From: Oscillospiraceae bacterium
GTDB taxonomy: Bacteria > Bacillota > Clostridia > Oscillospirales > Ruminococcaceae
Direction of reading: 5' to 3'
NCBI GenBank assembly: GCA_009777445.1
Contig: WRLV01000008.1
Location: 1 to 46,965 of the forward strand
Length of the DNA: 46,965 bases
Position 1 is the first letter of the stretch. Each line of letters starts with the position of its first letter. Under the pieces are notes generated by a model. That model did not search any database and had not been told where the DNA came from. It saw only the letters and a program-made list of their open reading frames with translations. The position numbers were made by a program, and so were the translations under genes. This document shows, one piece after another, positions 1 through 7,468 of this stretch.

Positions 1-350
1 TCTACACTTTGCCACTCCCAATCTATGCCCACGATTTCATCATATTGTTCAAGACCTTTAGCCCAAATTCTCACGAAAAATCCGTCCTCAACGAGTATCT
101 GAAACCAACGATGAATATTGCTTGAACCGCCGTATTCTCGTGGTACGGCTTTCCATTGGATTCCGGTTCTCAAAACATAGAAAATGCCTGCTAATATTTT
201 ACGCATATCGGGTGGTTTCCGACCACCTCCGGGTCGGCGTTTATATTCGCGATTCGGGTCACGCTCAGACTTGGGAAGTTCATCTTTTATTACTTCCCAA
301 AATTCATCAGATATTGTCCATGATTGGTAACTGCTTTATTTTGCTTCCAT
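1..350 (-). pseudogene. IS5-type transposase, N-terminal part, with an early stop; cut by the window edge
   Basis: Read on the minus strand from the ATG at 350, the translation has the layout of the N-terminal domain (DUF4096-like) of IS5-family transposases: WTISDEFWEVIKDELP, then RRPGGGRKPPDMRKILAGI, FYVLRTGIQWKAVPREYG and HRWFQ. The catalytic DDE part would lie beyond base 1 and cannot be judged. Codon 5 is TAA (336-338); a single C-to-T change in CAA would explain it, because the frame is open on both sides and continues to the window edge. The remnant is therefore called a pseudogene. A later internal start is possible but I see no good ribosome site for one. Confidence 0.75.
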
Positions 351-392
351 TCTCATCACCCCTATGTTATATCGGTCGAAAATAGAAAAACT

Positions 393-503
393 TTATTGTT
401 GGATAGATTCTAAGGTATCCTCTTCGTTTTCCATTACAAGACGCTTATATTGACCCGTTTCGAGCAAATTCATGAGAGTATCTGTGCTTGCAAAATTTTT
501 CAT
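393..503 (-). CDS. 36-codon ORF of unknown function beside the transposase remnant
   Basis: The ORF starts at ATG 503, preceded by a GGAG at a usable distance, and encodes a 36-residue acidic peptide beginning MKNFASTDTLMNLLETGQYK. It ends 43 bases before the broken transposase start. I do not recognise it. It may be a genuine small protein or the 5' end of a gene cut by the insertion sequence. Upstream (504-610) the DNA is very AT-rich with no clear gene. Confidence 0.3.
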   Translation of the reverse strand: MKNFASTDTLMNLLETGQYKRLVMENEEDTLESIQQ

Positions 504-612
504 AACAATCTCCGTCTAATTTCATTAATTTCTATAAATTATAACATACATTTTAAACTTTGTCAATAGGGTTTTTAAAAACTTAAAAAGTTTTAAAAAA
601 TGCGAAAAATTA

Positions 613-682
613 CAACGTTACGGGACGAGCAAGCCCGTCCCCTACATAACTGTCAACTCTCAACTGTCAATTGTCCACTGTC
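613..682. repeat. Dispersed repeat: GC hairpin plus TTGACA/TCAACT short repeats
   Basis: Bases 622-641 read GGGACGAGCAAGCCCGTCCC, a near-perfect hairpin (one mismatch). It is followed to about 681 by short repeats of the type TGTCAACT/TGTCAATTG. The same composite occurs near 11350, 26068-26140, 30835, 38791-38868 and 44456. The short-repeat part overlaps the 3' end of the decarboxylase gene and supplies its stop codon. Confidence 0.8.
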
Positions 683-1938
683 AAAACCTCCTCCACCCCA
701 TTCCTTCTAAGCTCTTCAATGCACTCACTGTCTATTATTTCACCGGGCATGATTAAGGGGACTCCCGGGGGGCAGGGGGCTGTTACTTCGGCGCAGATTC
801 GCCCGTGGGCGTTTGCGATTGGGGTGAGCCGCGACTTTTTATAGAAAGCCTCGCGCAAAGGCAAGGCGACTTTCGGTTTTAGGATTATATGCTCTTTTGG
901 GGGCAGTCTTTTTTTTATGACTATTTCGCTAAAAGCACGAATGATTAAATCTGCCACCGGCAGCACGCCGGCTGAAAATATTAACACCAAAAATGTGTCA
1001 TCGCTCATTTCACATTCAATAAATTTTTCGCGCAGTTTTGCTGCAAGTTCAAAGCCGGTAAAGCCGCTCTCGCGTGCGTTAATGGTTATTCTCATGGCAT
1101 CGCTTTGAGCGAGCGCGAACCCCATTTTTGAGAGCGCGTTTTTCAACTGCTCGACTTGTTTGAAACTTCGCAGTGCCGTTTCACATTGGTTTTTTACATA
1201 AAGGTTACATAAATCCAACGACTCTAAAATCAGATAAGACGGGCTGGTTGTCCCGAAAAGCGACATTTGCCTTTTCAGTTCTTTGCGGTTGGTTGGCTCT
1301 TTCATATGCAGATAGCCGCCGCCCGTCAACACGGGGAGCGTTTTGTGCGCGCTGTCAGCAACTAAATCCGCGCCTTTTGTAATCGGGTGGTCGCCGCTGA
1401 ACACTTTATATGCCCCGTGAGCGTTATCGACTAACAGCAGAGCATTGTCGGGCAAATGCTCTGCCGCCGCCGCTATATCACATTCGCCGCCGTAATAATC
1501 CACGCTTGTCAAAAAGACACACGGGCTTTTCAGCGCACTCATCTCAACTTGCGACGACAGGTATTTTTCGGGGTAGAGCCATTCGATTTCTAAGCCCAAT
1601 AATATTGCGGTGTTCACCAAGCTTTTGTGTGAGTAACGTCCTGCCGCGATTTTCTCAAAGCCTTGTTGTTTGGCAAATCCCAGCATTGCTTGAATCGAGA
1701 GCGTAGAGCCGGAACACGAATAGCAAACACCGCCGCTTCCGAAAAGGGCGGCGGCGTTTTGTTCGCTTTTTAATATAATCGAACTGCTTTCATATAAACT
1801 GTCGGCACCAAAAATCTCGGTAATGTCAGAAGGGTTAGACATTCCACCCGGCATATGAAGACGTAAAAACCCGTGGGCATTATACTCACGCAAAAAATCG
1901 GCTATTGGAGTATTTAACTCCGCTATATTGAGACACAC
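667..1938 (-). CDS. Orn/Lys/Arg decarboxylase-family PLP enzyme
   Basis: This is a fold-type I PLP enzyme of the Orn/Lys/Arg decarboxylase group, similar in length and layout to B. subtilis YaaO/SpeA-type proteins. Visible motifs are HMPGGM near the N-terminus, SCSGSTLSIQAML, LLVDNAHGAY (the Asp that pairs with the PLP nitrogen), DSAHKTLPVLTGGGYLH (Schiff-base Lys) and the C-terminal PCPPGVPLIMPGE. At 423 residues it is the short form without the wing domain, expected to be cytosolic and to decarboxylate a basic amino acid; the substrate cannot be read from sequence. The start overlaps the FapA-like gene by 16 bases, suggesting coupling. The last residues (LTVDN, stop) are encoded by the dispersed TTGACA-type repeat. 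Confidence 0.85.
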   Translation of the reverse strand: MCLNIAELNTPIADFLREYNAHGFLRLHMPGGMSNPSDITEIFGADSLYESSSIILKSEQNAAALFGSGGVCYSCSGSTLSIQAMLGFAKQQGFEKIAAGRYSHKSLVNTAILLGLEIEWLYPEKYLSSQVEMSALKSPCVFLTSVDYYGGECDIAAAAEHLPDNALLLVDNAHGAYKVFSGDHPITKGADLVADSAHKTLPVLTGGGYLHMKEPTNRKELKRQMSLFGTTSPSYLILESLDLCNLYVKNQCETALRSFKQVEQLKNALSKMGFALAQSDAMRITINARESGFTGFELAAKLREKFIECEMSDDTFLVLIFSAGVLPVADLIIRAFSEIVIKKRLPPKEHIILKPKVALPLREAFYKKSRLTPIANAHGRICAEVTAPCPPGVPLIMPGEIIDSECIEELRRNGVEEVLTVDN

Positions 1939-3353
1939 TCGATTGCCCCCGATTTTCCTACTCTGACGGCTGTTCTGATATGCGCGTCTCTAACGGTTAA
2001 AACCTCTGCCCCGATTTTGATTGTCGTTCCCGGCCAAAGGTTCTTTCTTGCGTAAAGGGTTAAATCAGCCGCCTTCTGAAGTTCATAATTAATTTCTTTA
2101 ATTCTTTTCTTGATTTGGTTAATTTCACGTTGAAATGTGAACTTAGAACGAATCGCCGAGGCCAACATGCTTTCGCGCTCGGGGGGCAACGGCCCCGTCT
2201 TTTGCTTGTATTCTTGTAAAAGATTTGCCACTTGAATGAGCTTTTTCAGATTGGTTTCTAATGCCTTCACTCGTTCTTCAAGAACTAATCTCTCGTCAGA
2301 AATCAACGCCCCTCTTCCCAATGTGACCGAGGTTTTAGCATAGTTTTCAGAACCGATGATGTTGGCGTTAAATCCGCTTATTGCGGTATATTTGCCGCCG
2401 ACAACAACGCCCTTTCCTGTTGAAACATTCATTGCTCCACCGCAATAAATGTCGCTTAATATACAAGACTGTGAGGTGAAATCGCCCTGACAATCAACCG
2501 TTGAGTTCTCGCAAAAATTCAGCTTGATATTGCCTTTTGCCGAGAGACTTGAGTTAATCACTCCGAGACCCACGGTTATGTCGCCCTCAGCCACTAAGGT
2601 TGCGTTCGACACAAAGTTGTTTACTGTAATGTTCTTCTTCGATATAATGCTGAAGTTCTCTTTAACCTCGCCTTTAACCAAAACACTTCCGATAAACTCG
2701 ATATTTCCCGTAGAAGTCCCGACATTTTCGGGAATGACTAATGTATCTTCAACCACAAAACGGTCTTTGAGCCACCTTAAATTGCCGTCAACTTCTGCAA
2801 CCATGAGGGTGCCTTCTGACACAATCTTTGTGCCCGAACCGATTTTGAAGCCCGCTTCTCTGCCCGGTCTTGCGATTATAGTTCTTCCGAACACATCTGT
2901 TCCGTCTACCGCTTCACTCGGCAACTCGATTTTAGCTATAGGGGTTTCGGCTAAGATGTTGGTGACTAACCCTAAGTTCTTCATATCTTTCTCGCCGTAT
3001 CTCTTGTCCTTAGGGGCAAGCTCTACTGCGGGTTTAAAAAAGAACTGAATTCGCCCATCTTTTCCGTTGATAACAGGCGTTCCGCGCGCGATACACGCTT
3101 TTCGGCTATAGTCTTTATGCGCTAACATTTCTTTTGCAACATCTAAATCAATGCCGTGGGTAACACCCGCCAACTTTAATTCGGCTTCAACGTCAAGAAG
3201 TGTCGGCTCTCTACCACCGCCGAGCGGCTCGACTAACGAGATATACGCCGCGCTGTCGTCTGATGCAAACTCTAAAACAACCATTGCATCTTGCGAATTT
3301 GAGTTTTTATTATCGGTAGAAACCATATTTTCCGCCCCATTAACTTCCGACAC
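1923..3353 (-). CDS. FapA-like protein (DUF342)
   Basis: The protein matches the DUF342/FapA family: an N-terminal region ending in GTPVINGKDGRIQFFF, then KIELPSEAVDGTDVFGRTIIARPGRE, then a right-handed beta-helix of hydrophobic repeats (GNIEFIGSVLVKGEVKEN, KNITVNNFVSNATLVAEGDI) and a coiled-coil C-terminal part (LEERVKALETNLKKLIQVANLL). The family is poorly understood; members are cytosolic and have been linked to flagellar assembly and polymerising proteins. I place the start at GTG 3353 because AAAGGGGGTGAGG sits directly upstream. A TTG at 3389 would add 12 residues but has no such site and lies in an ACCGGC hairpin. The gene is coupled to the decarboxylase downstream. Confidence 0.85.
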   Translation of the reverse strand: MSEVNGAENMVSTDNKNSNSQDAMVVLEFASDDSAAYISLVEPLGGGREPTLLDVEAELKLAGVTHGIDLDVAKEMLAHKDYSRKACIARGTPVINGKDGRIQFFFKPAVELAPKDKRYGEKDMKNLGLVTNILAETPIAKIELPSEAVDGTDVFGRTIIARPGREAGFKIGSGTKIVSEGTLMVAEVDGNLRWLKDRFVVEDTLVIPENVGTSTGNIEFIGSVLVKGEVKENFSIISKKNITVNNFVSNATLVAEGDITVGLGVINSSLSAKGNIKLNFCENSTVDCQGDFTSQSCILSDIYCGGAMNVSTGKGVVVGGKYTAISGFNANIIGSENYAKTSVTLGRGALISDERLVLEERVKALETNLKKLIQVANLLQEYKQKTGPLPPERESMLASAIRSKFTFQREINQIKKRIKEINYELQKAADLTLYARKNLWPGTTIKIGAEVLTVRDAHIRTAVRVGKSGAIECVSI

Positions 3354-3381
3354 AACCTCACCCCCTTTTTGAATATTTTCA

Positions 3382-3398
3382 ACCGGCAAGCCGCCGGT
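3382..3398. repeat. ACCGGC/GCCGGT hairpin repeat, upstream of the FapA-like gene
   Basis: On the minus strand this reads ACCGGCGGCTTGCCGGT: a 6-bp stem with a 5-base loop. It differs by one loop base from the second hairpin inside the 5' end of gyrB (20311-20327), so it is a copy of a small dispersed element. It sits just before the ribosome site of the FapA-like gene. Confidence 0.7.
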
Positions 3399-3563
3399 AA
3401 CAGCCCTTTTTACACTATATATTATTATGATAACATATTTTGGAAATAATTTCTACACTTATTTAAAAAATATTGTATTTTTGTGTTTTTTTTAAATTTT
3501 TTTGTGGGTGGAAAGCCATGAGAGTATGGATTCCAACTCTTTTAAGTATATTATATCGCAAAT

Positions 3564-3794
3564 TCAAAACAATGTCAATGAAAACAGACCGGTTCCCCAA
3601 AGATTGTCTACTGCTCTTTGACCTAAGTCCGCGAAATAGTTTGCCACATTTATCAAAGACATGATTGCCCCTAAGCCATTGGCGACAATAGAAACTTTTA
3701 CCACCGGATTCTTAAGATATGATTTGTAACGTCTCATCTTACAAATCTCAACTAACCTCCAAACAAAAAACGGCAGAAAGAAAATAGACATCAT
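3564..3794 (-). CDS. Small hydrophobic protein of unknown function (76 codons)
   Basis: The ORF encodes a 76-residue protein with a hydrophobic N-terminus (SIFFLPFFVWRLVEIC), a basic stretch (KMRRYKSYLK) and a second hydrophobic segment around VSIVANGLGAIMSLINVANY, so a membrane protein is plausible. AAGG lies nine bases before the ATG. A 22-codon frame beginning MKGKIIELPRIWD ends on the ATGATG start, which could give translational coupling. I do not recognise a family. The 3395-3563 stretch downstream is AT-rich with nothing clear. Confidence 0.35.
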   Translation of the reverse strand: MMSIFFLPFFVWRLVEICKMRRYKSYLKNPVVKVSIVANGLGAIMSLINVANYFADLGQRAVDNLWGTGLFSLTLF

Positions 3795-3810
3795 TTTGGG
3801 TTACCTTGTA

Positions 3811-3846
3811 TAATAGAGTTATCCCAAATTCGGGGCAGCTCTATTA
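3811..3846. terminator. Inverted repeat, possible terminator (plus-strand reading)
   Basis: TAATAGAG (3811-3818) and CTCTATTA (3839-3846) are perfect inverted arms with an inner CCC/GGG pairing. On the plus strand the hairpin is followed by ATTTTTCC. It could be a terminator or a regulatory structure in the leader of the 76-codon ORF. Confidence 0.35.
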
Positions 3847-3923
3847 TTTTTCCTTTCATAAAATTTTGGTTATAAAAAAGGATACGTGGGCAGGTGAACT
3901 GTGGAAGCCTACAATGCGCCGCT

Positions 3924-4235
3924 CTACCACTCGGCGAAGCCGTAACGCCGCAGTGCTTCGGGGTCGCTCTCGGCGATAAACAGCACTCGCGCCGCCGCGC
4001 CGCTCGGTCTGCCGCGCCCGTACTCCCACGATTCCACGGTCTTTTTGGACACGCCGATGACATCTGCGAAAAACCCCTGCGACATATTCAGGTTGTCGCG
4101 GATTCTGCGGATTTCGTCGGCTGTATATTTCTTCGGCGGTGTCGCCGCTACATAGTGCGAATTTAACTCAATTTTGCCCTCGGCGTGACGGAGCATTTCT
4201 TCCAACCCGCGCTTAATGCTTTCGGATACGCTCAT
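3924..4235 (-). CDS. XRE-family HTH regulator, HigA/NadS antitoxin-like
   Basis: This 103-residue protein has a helix-turn-helix at about residues 52-80: LNMSQGFFADVIGVSKKTVESWE, followed by GRGRPSGAAARVLF. The KKYTADEIRRIRDNLNMSQ lead-in and SKKTVESWEYGRRxPSG core are typical of the HigA/NadS/MqsA-type antitoxin and autorepressor group. No RelE/HigB toxin is present on either side. The gene follows a consensus promoter with an internal inverted repeat and an 18-codon leader ORF whose TGA overlaps its ATG. An orphan or formerly paired antitoxin is the most likely reading. Confidence 0.75.
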   Translation of the reverse strand: MSVSESIKRGLEEMLRHAEGKIELNSHYVAATPPKKYTADEIRRIRDNLNMSQGFFADVIGVSKKTVESWEYGRGRPSGAAARVLFIAESDPEALRRYGFAEW

Positions 4236-4288
4236 TTCTTGTTACCCCCTAACTCTTTTTCGGTTTCTAACCGCCGCTTGTCCTCCAT
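4232..4288 (-). CDS. 18-codon leader ORF coupled to the HTH gene
   Basis: ATG 4288 follows AAGGGGCTTAGT, a fair ribosome site. The peptide is MEDKRRLETEKELGGNKK, and its TGA overlaps the ATG of the HTH gene (ATGA). It contains the HTH gene's own ribosome site (GGGGGT). It may be a leader that couples translation, or the tail of a lost toxin gene. Coding status is inferred from placement only. Confidence 0.4.
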   Translation of the reverse strand: MEDKRRLETEKELGGNKK

Positions 4289-4312
4289 ACTAAGCCCCTT
4301 TGTTTTACTTAC

Positions 4313-4342
4313 ATTATATCCCTATTTAATAGGATATGTCAA
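4313..4342 (-). promoter_or_regulatory. Promoter with internal palindromic operator for the HTH gene
   Basis: On the minus strand TTGACA (4342-4337) and TATAAT (4318-4313) are separated by 18 bases. The spacer and the start of the -10 box hold an inverted repeat, TATCC and TATT arms matched by AATA and GGATA (4317-4336), with one inserted base. This is the expected position for an autorepressor operator. Confidence 0.65.
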
Positions 4343-4418
4343 GTAGGTTTGAGAAAAAAGTTGCTTGAGGTGGCGAAGTGAGGGTAGGTGGGGCTGGAAA
4401 AATAAAATTTAAGCTTTT

Positions 4419-4447
4419 TTCAAGAATGGGTTGATTTTCTGTATAAT
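4419..4447 (+). promoter_or_regulatory. Probable promoter of the restriction-modification pair
   Basis: TTCAAG (4419-4424) and TATAAT (4442-4447) with a 17-base spacer lie 53 bases before the methyltransferase start. The -35 box is weak. No controller-protein gene and no obvious C-box is seen. Confidence 0.45.
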
Positions 4448-4499
4448 TTGTGTTAGAATGATATTAGTACAACTATATCTTGAAAGGTAAATTAAATAT

Positions 4500-5525
4500 A
4501 TGAGCAATTCAATTACGTTTGTTGACTTATTTTGCGGCATTGGTGGATTTCATCAAACATTCGCTTCGCTTGGAGCGGAGTGTGTATTTGCTTGCGATTA
4601 CGATAAATCCGCACGTCAAACCTATAGTGCAAACTATGGCTTTGAACCGTTTGGGGATATAAGAGAGTTAGAACCGAATATTCTTCCGGATTTTGACATA
4701 CTATGCGCCGGCTTCCCGTGTCAACCGTTTTCAATTGCGGGGGTGTCTAAAAAAATTTCACTCGGAAGAAAACACGGCTTTGAAGATGAAAAACAAGGTA
4801 ATCTATTTTTTGAACTTCTTAAAATAATCCAAAATAAAAGACCCAAAGTATTATTCTTGGAGAACGTAAAGAACTTAAAATCGCATGATAAAGGTAATAC
4901 ATGGAATATTATTGAGCGAAATTTAATTTCTCAAGGATATTATGTCTTTGCACAGATTGTTGATGCTAAGTATTTTGTTCCTCAACATAGAGAACGCATA
5001 TTTATCGTATGTTTCGATAGAATGGCTTTTCCTGACATATTCTTTGAATTTCCCGCTTACCCCAAACAGCGAATTACAGAACTCCGAGACATTATTGAGG
5101 AAAAAGTGGACAAAAAATACACATTAAGCGACAAATTGTGGCAATATTTACAAAAGCACAAAGAAAACAGCGCAAGAAAAGGCAATGGATTTGGTTATGG
5201 CTTGGTTGATTTAGAAAAGGACGAAATCACAAGAACAATGAGCGCAAGGTATTATAAAGACGGTTCTGAAATTCTTATTAAGCAATCAGGCGAAAATCCA
5301 CGACGCTTAACCCCAAACGAAGCGCGAAAGCTTTTCGGTTATCCGAGCGATTTTGTTATTTCGGTTTCAGATTGTCAAGTATATAAACAATTTGGGAACA
5401 CGGTTGTTGTCCCGGCGATAAAACACGTTGCAGAGCAAATATTGAAAACGCTTGATACGTATAACAAAGGCGGCGCGAGGGTTCGCTATATTCAACAATA
5501 CTTATTAATGGAGGAGGAAGTTTAA
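4500..5525 (+). CDS. DNA (cytosine-5-)-methyltransferase, type II
   Basis: All main C5-methyltransferase motifs are present in order: motif I DLFCGIGGF (residues 9-17), motif IV GFPCQPFSIAG with catalytic Cys74, motif VI ENVKNL (121-126), motif VIII QHRERIFIV (162-170), a short target-recognition region containing GNGFGYGLV and TRTMSARYYKDG, then motif IX (RRLTPNEARKLFGYP) and motif X (QFGNTVVVPAIKHVAEQI). At 341 residues it is of usual size. It transfers a methyl group from S-adenosylmethionine to cytosine C5 in a specific sequence, which I cannot assign. GAAAGG precedes the ATG. It ends two bases before the putative restriction gene, its expected partner. Confidence 0.93.
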   Translation: MSNSITFVDLFCGIGGFHQTFASLGAECVFACDYDKSARQTYSANYGFEPFGDIRELEPNILPDFDILCAGFPCQPFSIAGVSKKISLGRKHGFEDEKQGNLFFELLKIIQNKRPKVLFLENVKNLKSHDKGNTWNIIERNLISQGYYVFAQIVDAKYFVPQHRERIFIVCFDRMAFPDIFFEFPAYPKQRITELRDIIEEKVDKKYTLSDKLWQYLQKHKENSARKGNGFGYGLVDLEKDEITRTMSARYYKDGSEILIKQSGENPRRLTPNEARKLFGYPSDFVISVSDCQVYKQFGNTVVVPAIKHVAEQILKTLDTYNKGGARVRYIQQYLLMEEEV

Positions 5526-5527
5526 CG

Positions 5528-6259
5528 ATGTTATGCAACGAAGAATTAAAAACATTAGAGACCCTTAAATCCAAATATTATATGCCGCCACTAATTTCAA
5601 GATTAGACCGGTTAATTGAAAGATATGGGTATAGAGAATGTTTCCGATATTTGCATCCAACTATCAGAAATGCTCAAGATGAAGTGATGCAAATCATCGA
5701 AAAGAGGAAGGCGCAACAAATAATTACAGATGTAAAACAAGCTTCAAAGACTGTTGTAGGTGCAATTTTTTCAAATTGCATTGAATATTTATTTCTCAAA
5801 GCGAAAGAAGCGGGCGAAGTTAGAGAGGATATTTTCGTAACATCAAAAGTGAAACACTTCAGAAAATTAATTTCAATTATCGTTGATGGTGAAACTCAAA
5901 AACCAGATATGGATTTGGTATTTTACACCCTTGACACTGAACAAAATCCGTGTAATATGATGATTGTGTCACTTAAAACATCGCTCCGTGAGAGAGCAGG
6001 ACAAACATATAAATGGAAACTATTACTTGAAATCGCTACAACCGAAAACCCGATTAAAGAAAAGTACAATATTGTGTACCCGCTTAATAAAACGCCGCTT
6101 GTTTGCTTCGCCACTGTCAATTTTTATGATGAAATAAACAATCCTCAACATAAAGGGATGTTTAAGTTTTTTGACAAATCGTTTATTGGAAAACCAGTTG
6201 AAGCGGATTTTATTGATAATTTGTCCACTCTGATTGACTATGTGAACGAAAAACTGTAA
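5528..6259 (+). CDS. Type II restriction endonuclease, PD-(D/E)XK, BsaWI-like
   Basis: The gene follows the methyltransferase by two bases, with its ribosome site (GGAGGAGGAAG) inside the methyltransferase 3' end. The 243-residue protein has a helical N-terminal part (about 1-75) and a nuclease-like core. P126-D127 (KPDMDLVF) and K150 in SLKTSLRERAGQTYKWK form a PD...SxKTS-RER pattern. This pattern occurs in endonucleases of the EcoRII/NgoMIV/BsaWI superfamily, and the N-terminal MPPLISRLDRLIERYGYRECFRYLHP resembles my memory of BsaWI-type enzymes. The nuclease call is well supported by context and motif; the BsaWI relationship and any CCGG-containing target are inference. Confidence 0.75.
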   Translation: MLCNEELKTLETLKSKYYMPPLISRLDRLIERYGYRECFRYLHPTIRNAQDEVMQIIEKRKAQQIITDVKQASKTVVGAIFSNCIEYLFLKAKEAGEVREDIFVTSKVKHFRKLISIIVDGETQKPDMDLVFYTLDTEQNPCNMMIVSLKTSLRERAGQTYKWKLLLEIATTENPIKEKYNIVYPLNKTPLVCFATVNFYDEINNPQHKGMFKFFDKSFIGKPVEADFIDNLSTLIDYVNEKL

Positions 6260-6416
6260 AATACGGTTGCTTTTGTTGATTCTTTTGGGGGATGCGAGTA
6301 CGAGGGAGTATAGGGGATAGGGATATTAAGATTCGATTTTGAGGATTTGTGTATATTCCACAAATTTCGACAACTAAATGCCGAAATGTTCTACACACCA
6401 AAATATAGGCAAAATA

Positions 6417-6445
6417 TTGACAAGCATTTCTGCATATGGTATAAT
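6417..6445 (+). promoter_or_regulatory. Consensus promoter of the membrane receiver-domain gene
   Basis: TTGACA (6417-6422), a 17-base spacer, and TATAAT (6440-6445) make a near-perfect sigma-A promoter. Transcription would start near 6452, inside the CIRCE element. The untranslated leader of about 87 bases contains an unused AAGGAG at 6487-6492 and a 10-11-codon frame starting at 6511 that runs into the main start. Confidence 0.85.
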
Positions 6446-6449
6446 CTCC

Positions 6450-6476
6450 TTAGCACTCAAATGCGAGGAGTGCTAA
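6450..6476 (+). promoter_or_regulatory. CIRCE element (HrcA heat-shock operator)
   Basis: TTAGCACTC (6450-6458), nine bases, then GAGTGCTAA (6468-6476): an exact match to the CIRCE consensus bound by the repressor HrcA. It begins four bases after the -10 box, the usual location at groESL and dnaK operons. Here no chaperone gene follows; the downstream gene encodes a membrane protein with a receiver-like domain. No other CIRCE copy was noticed in the window. Confidence 0.93.
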
Positions 6477-6538
6477 TCATCAGAGGAAGGAGAAAAATTA
6501 GAAATAATTAATGTTAAATACAAAGCGAGGCGATATAA

Positions 6539-7315
6539 ATGGTTAATACTAATCAAGAAAAAAGGGTGCGTAAAATATCAAATCCACTGACAATACTGGC
6601 TCTGTTTGCTGGAATTGCAGAAACTGCAGGGACAATCGTACTACCATTTGTTTCAGAAAATTTACAAAAATATTTTATATGGTACGTTATGGGATTTCCC
6701 GTATTGCTTGTGTGTTTATTTTTTTATGTTCTAATTCGTTTTCCAAATAGCTTATATGCTCCAAGCGATTATAGAAATGAAGAGAATTTCATACGCATGC
6801 ACCAAAAACAATTGAATACTACTGTTGCACTTGCAGCAGCAACTATTCATGGTCATGAGGGCTGTTCAAAGGAAAGTTCGGATATAGAAAAAATACCCAA
6901 TATTGTTGTAAATGCATCTTCAAATCTTAAGGTAGACTCCCCAAATTGGAATAACCAAATACTTTGGGTTGATGATAGACCTGAAAATAATATTTATGAA
7001 AGAAAAGCATTCGAGGCTATAGGATTTGAGTTCACGCTTGCATTATCAACAAACCAAGCACATGAATTATTAAAAACTAATAGTTATATTGCCATTATAT
7101 CCGATATGGGGCGAAAAGAAGGTGAAAGAGAGGGCTATGTGCTTTTAGAAGGGATTCGTTCAAAAGGGATAACAACGCCATTTTTTATTTACGCAGGGTC
7201 GAATCTTCCAGAGCATAAAAAAGAAGCGAAAGATAAAGGGGCACAAGGTAGCACTTGTTACGCAGATGAATTATTTTCATTAGTAACAAATGAAATAATT
7301 AAACGGTCAAAGTGA
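6539..7315 (+). CDS. Membrane-anchored receiver-like (REC) domain protein under CIRCE control
   Basis: The 258-residue protein has two predicted membrane segments (about 16-38 and 46-67), a linker, and a C-terminal receiver-like domain (about 139-258). The domain has the acidic pair WVDD (143-146) and a candidate phosphoacceptor Asp189 (IIAISDMG-type strand: YIAIISDM). The conserved Thr/Ser and Lys of classical receivers are not evident (FIYAGS and GSTCYADEL lie at those places), so it may be a pseudo-receiver. There is no output domain and no adjacent histidine kinase. GCGAGG precedes the ATG. Its place directly after a restriction-modification pair and its heat-shock operator suggest a stress- or defence-linked role; the function is unknown. 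Confidence 0.75.
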   Translation: MVNTNQEKRVRKISNPLTILALFAGIAETAGTIVLPFVSENLQKYFIWYVMGFPVLLVCLFFYVLIRFPNSLYAPSDYRNEENFIRMHQKQLNTTVALAAATIHGHEGCSKESSDIEKIPNIVVNASSNLKVDSPNWNNQILWVDDRPENNIYERKAFEAIGFEFTLALSTNQAHELLKTNSYIAIISDMGRKEGEREGYVLLEGIRSKGITTPFFIYAGSNLPEHKKEAKDKGAQGSTCYADELFSLVTNEIIKRSK

Positions 7316-7336
7316 ACTCACCTTTGGAACTGCATT

Positions 7337-7468
7337 TTATTTCATTTTCAGACAAAACGTACGTTTGGTGTCATTGGTCTTGTCTTCTTTTGCCCTAAGT
7401 GTTAAATTGAAGGGCTGTGTTTGATTATTTAAATTCACATACTCTGCAACTAACGCTTTATTTAACAT
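7337..7468 (-). CDS. 43-codon ORF coupled to the 3' end of mfd
   Basis: The ATG overlaps the TGA of mfd (TGATG), a typical coupled arrangement. The peptide begins MLNKALVAEYVNLNNQTQPF and ends RTFCLKMK. I see no membrane segment or known domain. It could be a real small protein translated with mfd or the remaining 5' part of a longer gene. The end converges on the receiver-domain gene, only 21 bases away, with no clear terminator between them. Confidence 0.4.
   Translation of the reverse strand: MLNKALVAEYVNLNNQTQPFNLTLRAKEDKTNDTKRTFCLKMK

Noticed and set aside
3894-4166. Plus-strand and other minus-strand frames over the HTH gene
   Set aside because: They overlap the well-supported XRE gene and lack motifs; GC-rich frame shadows.
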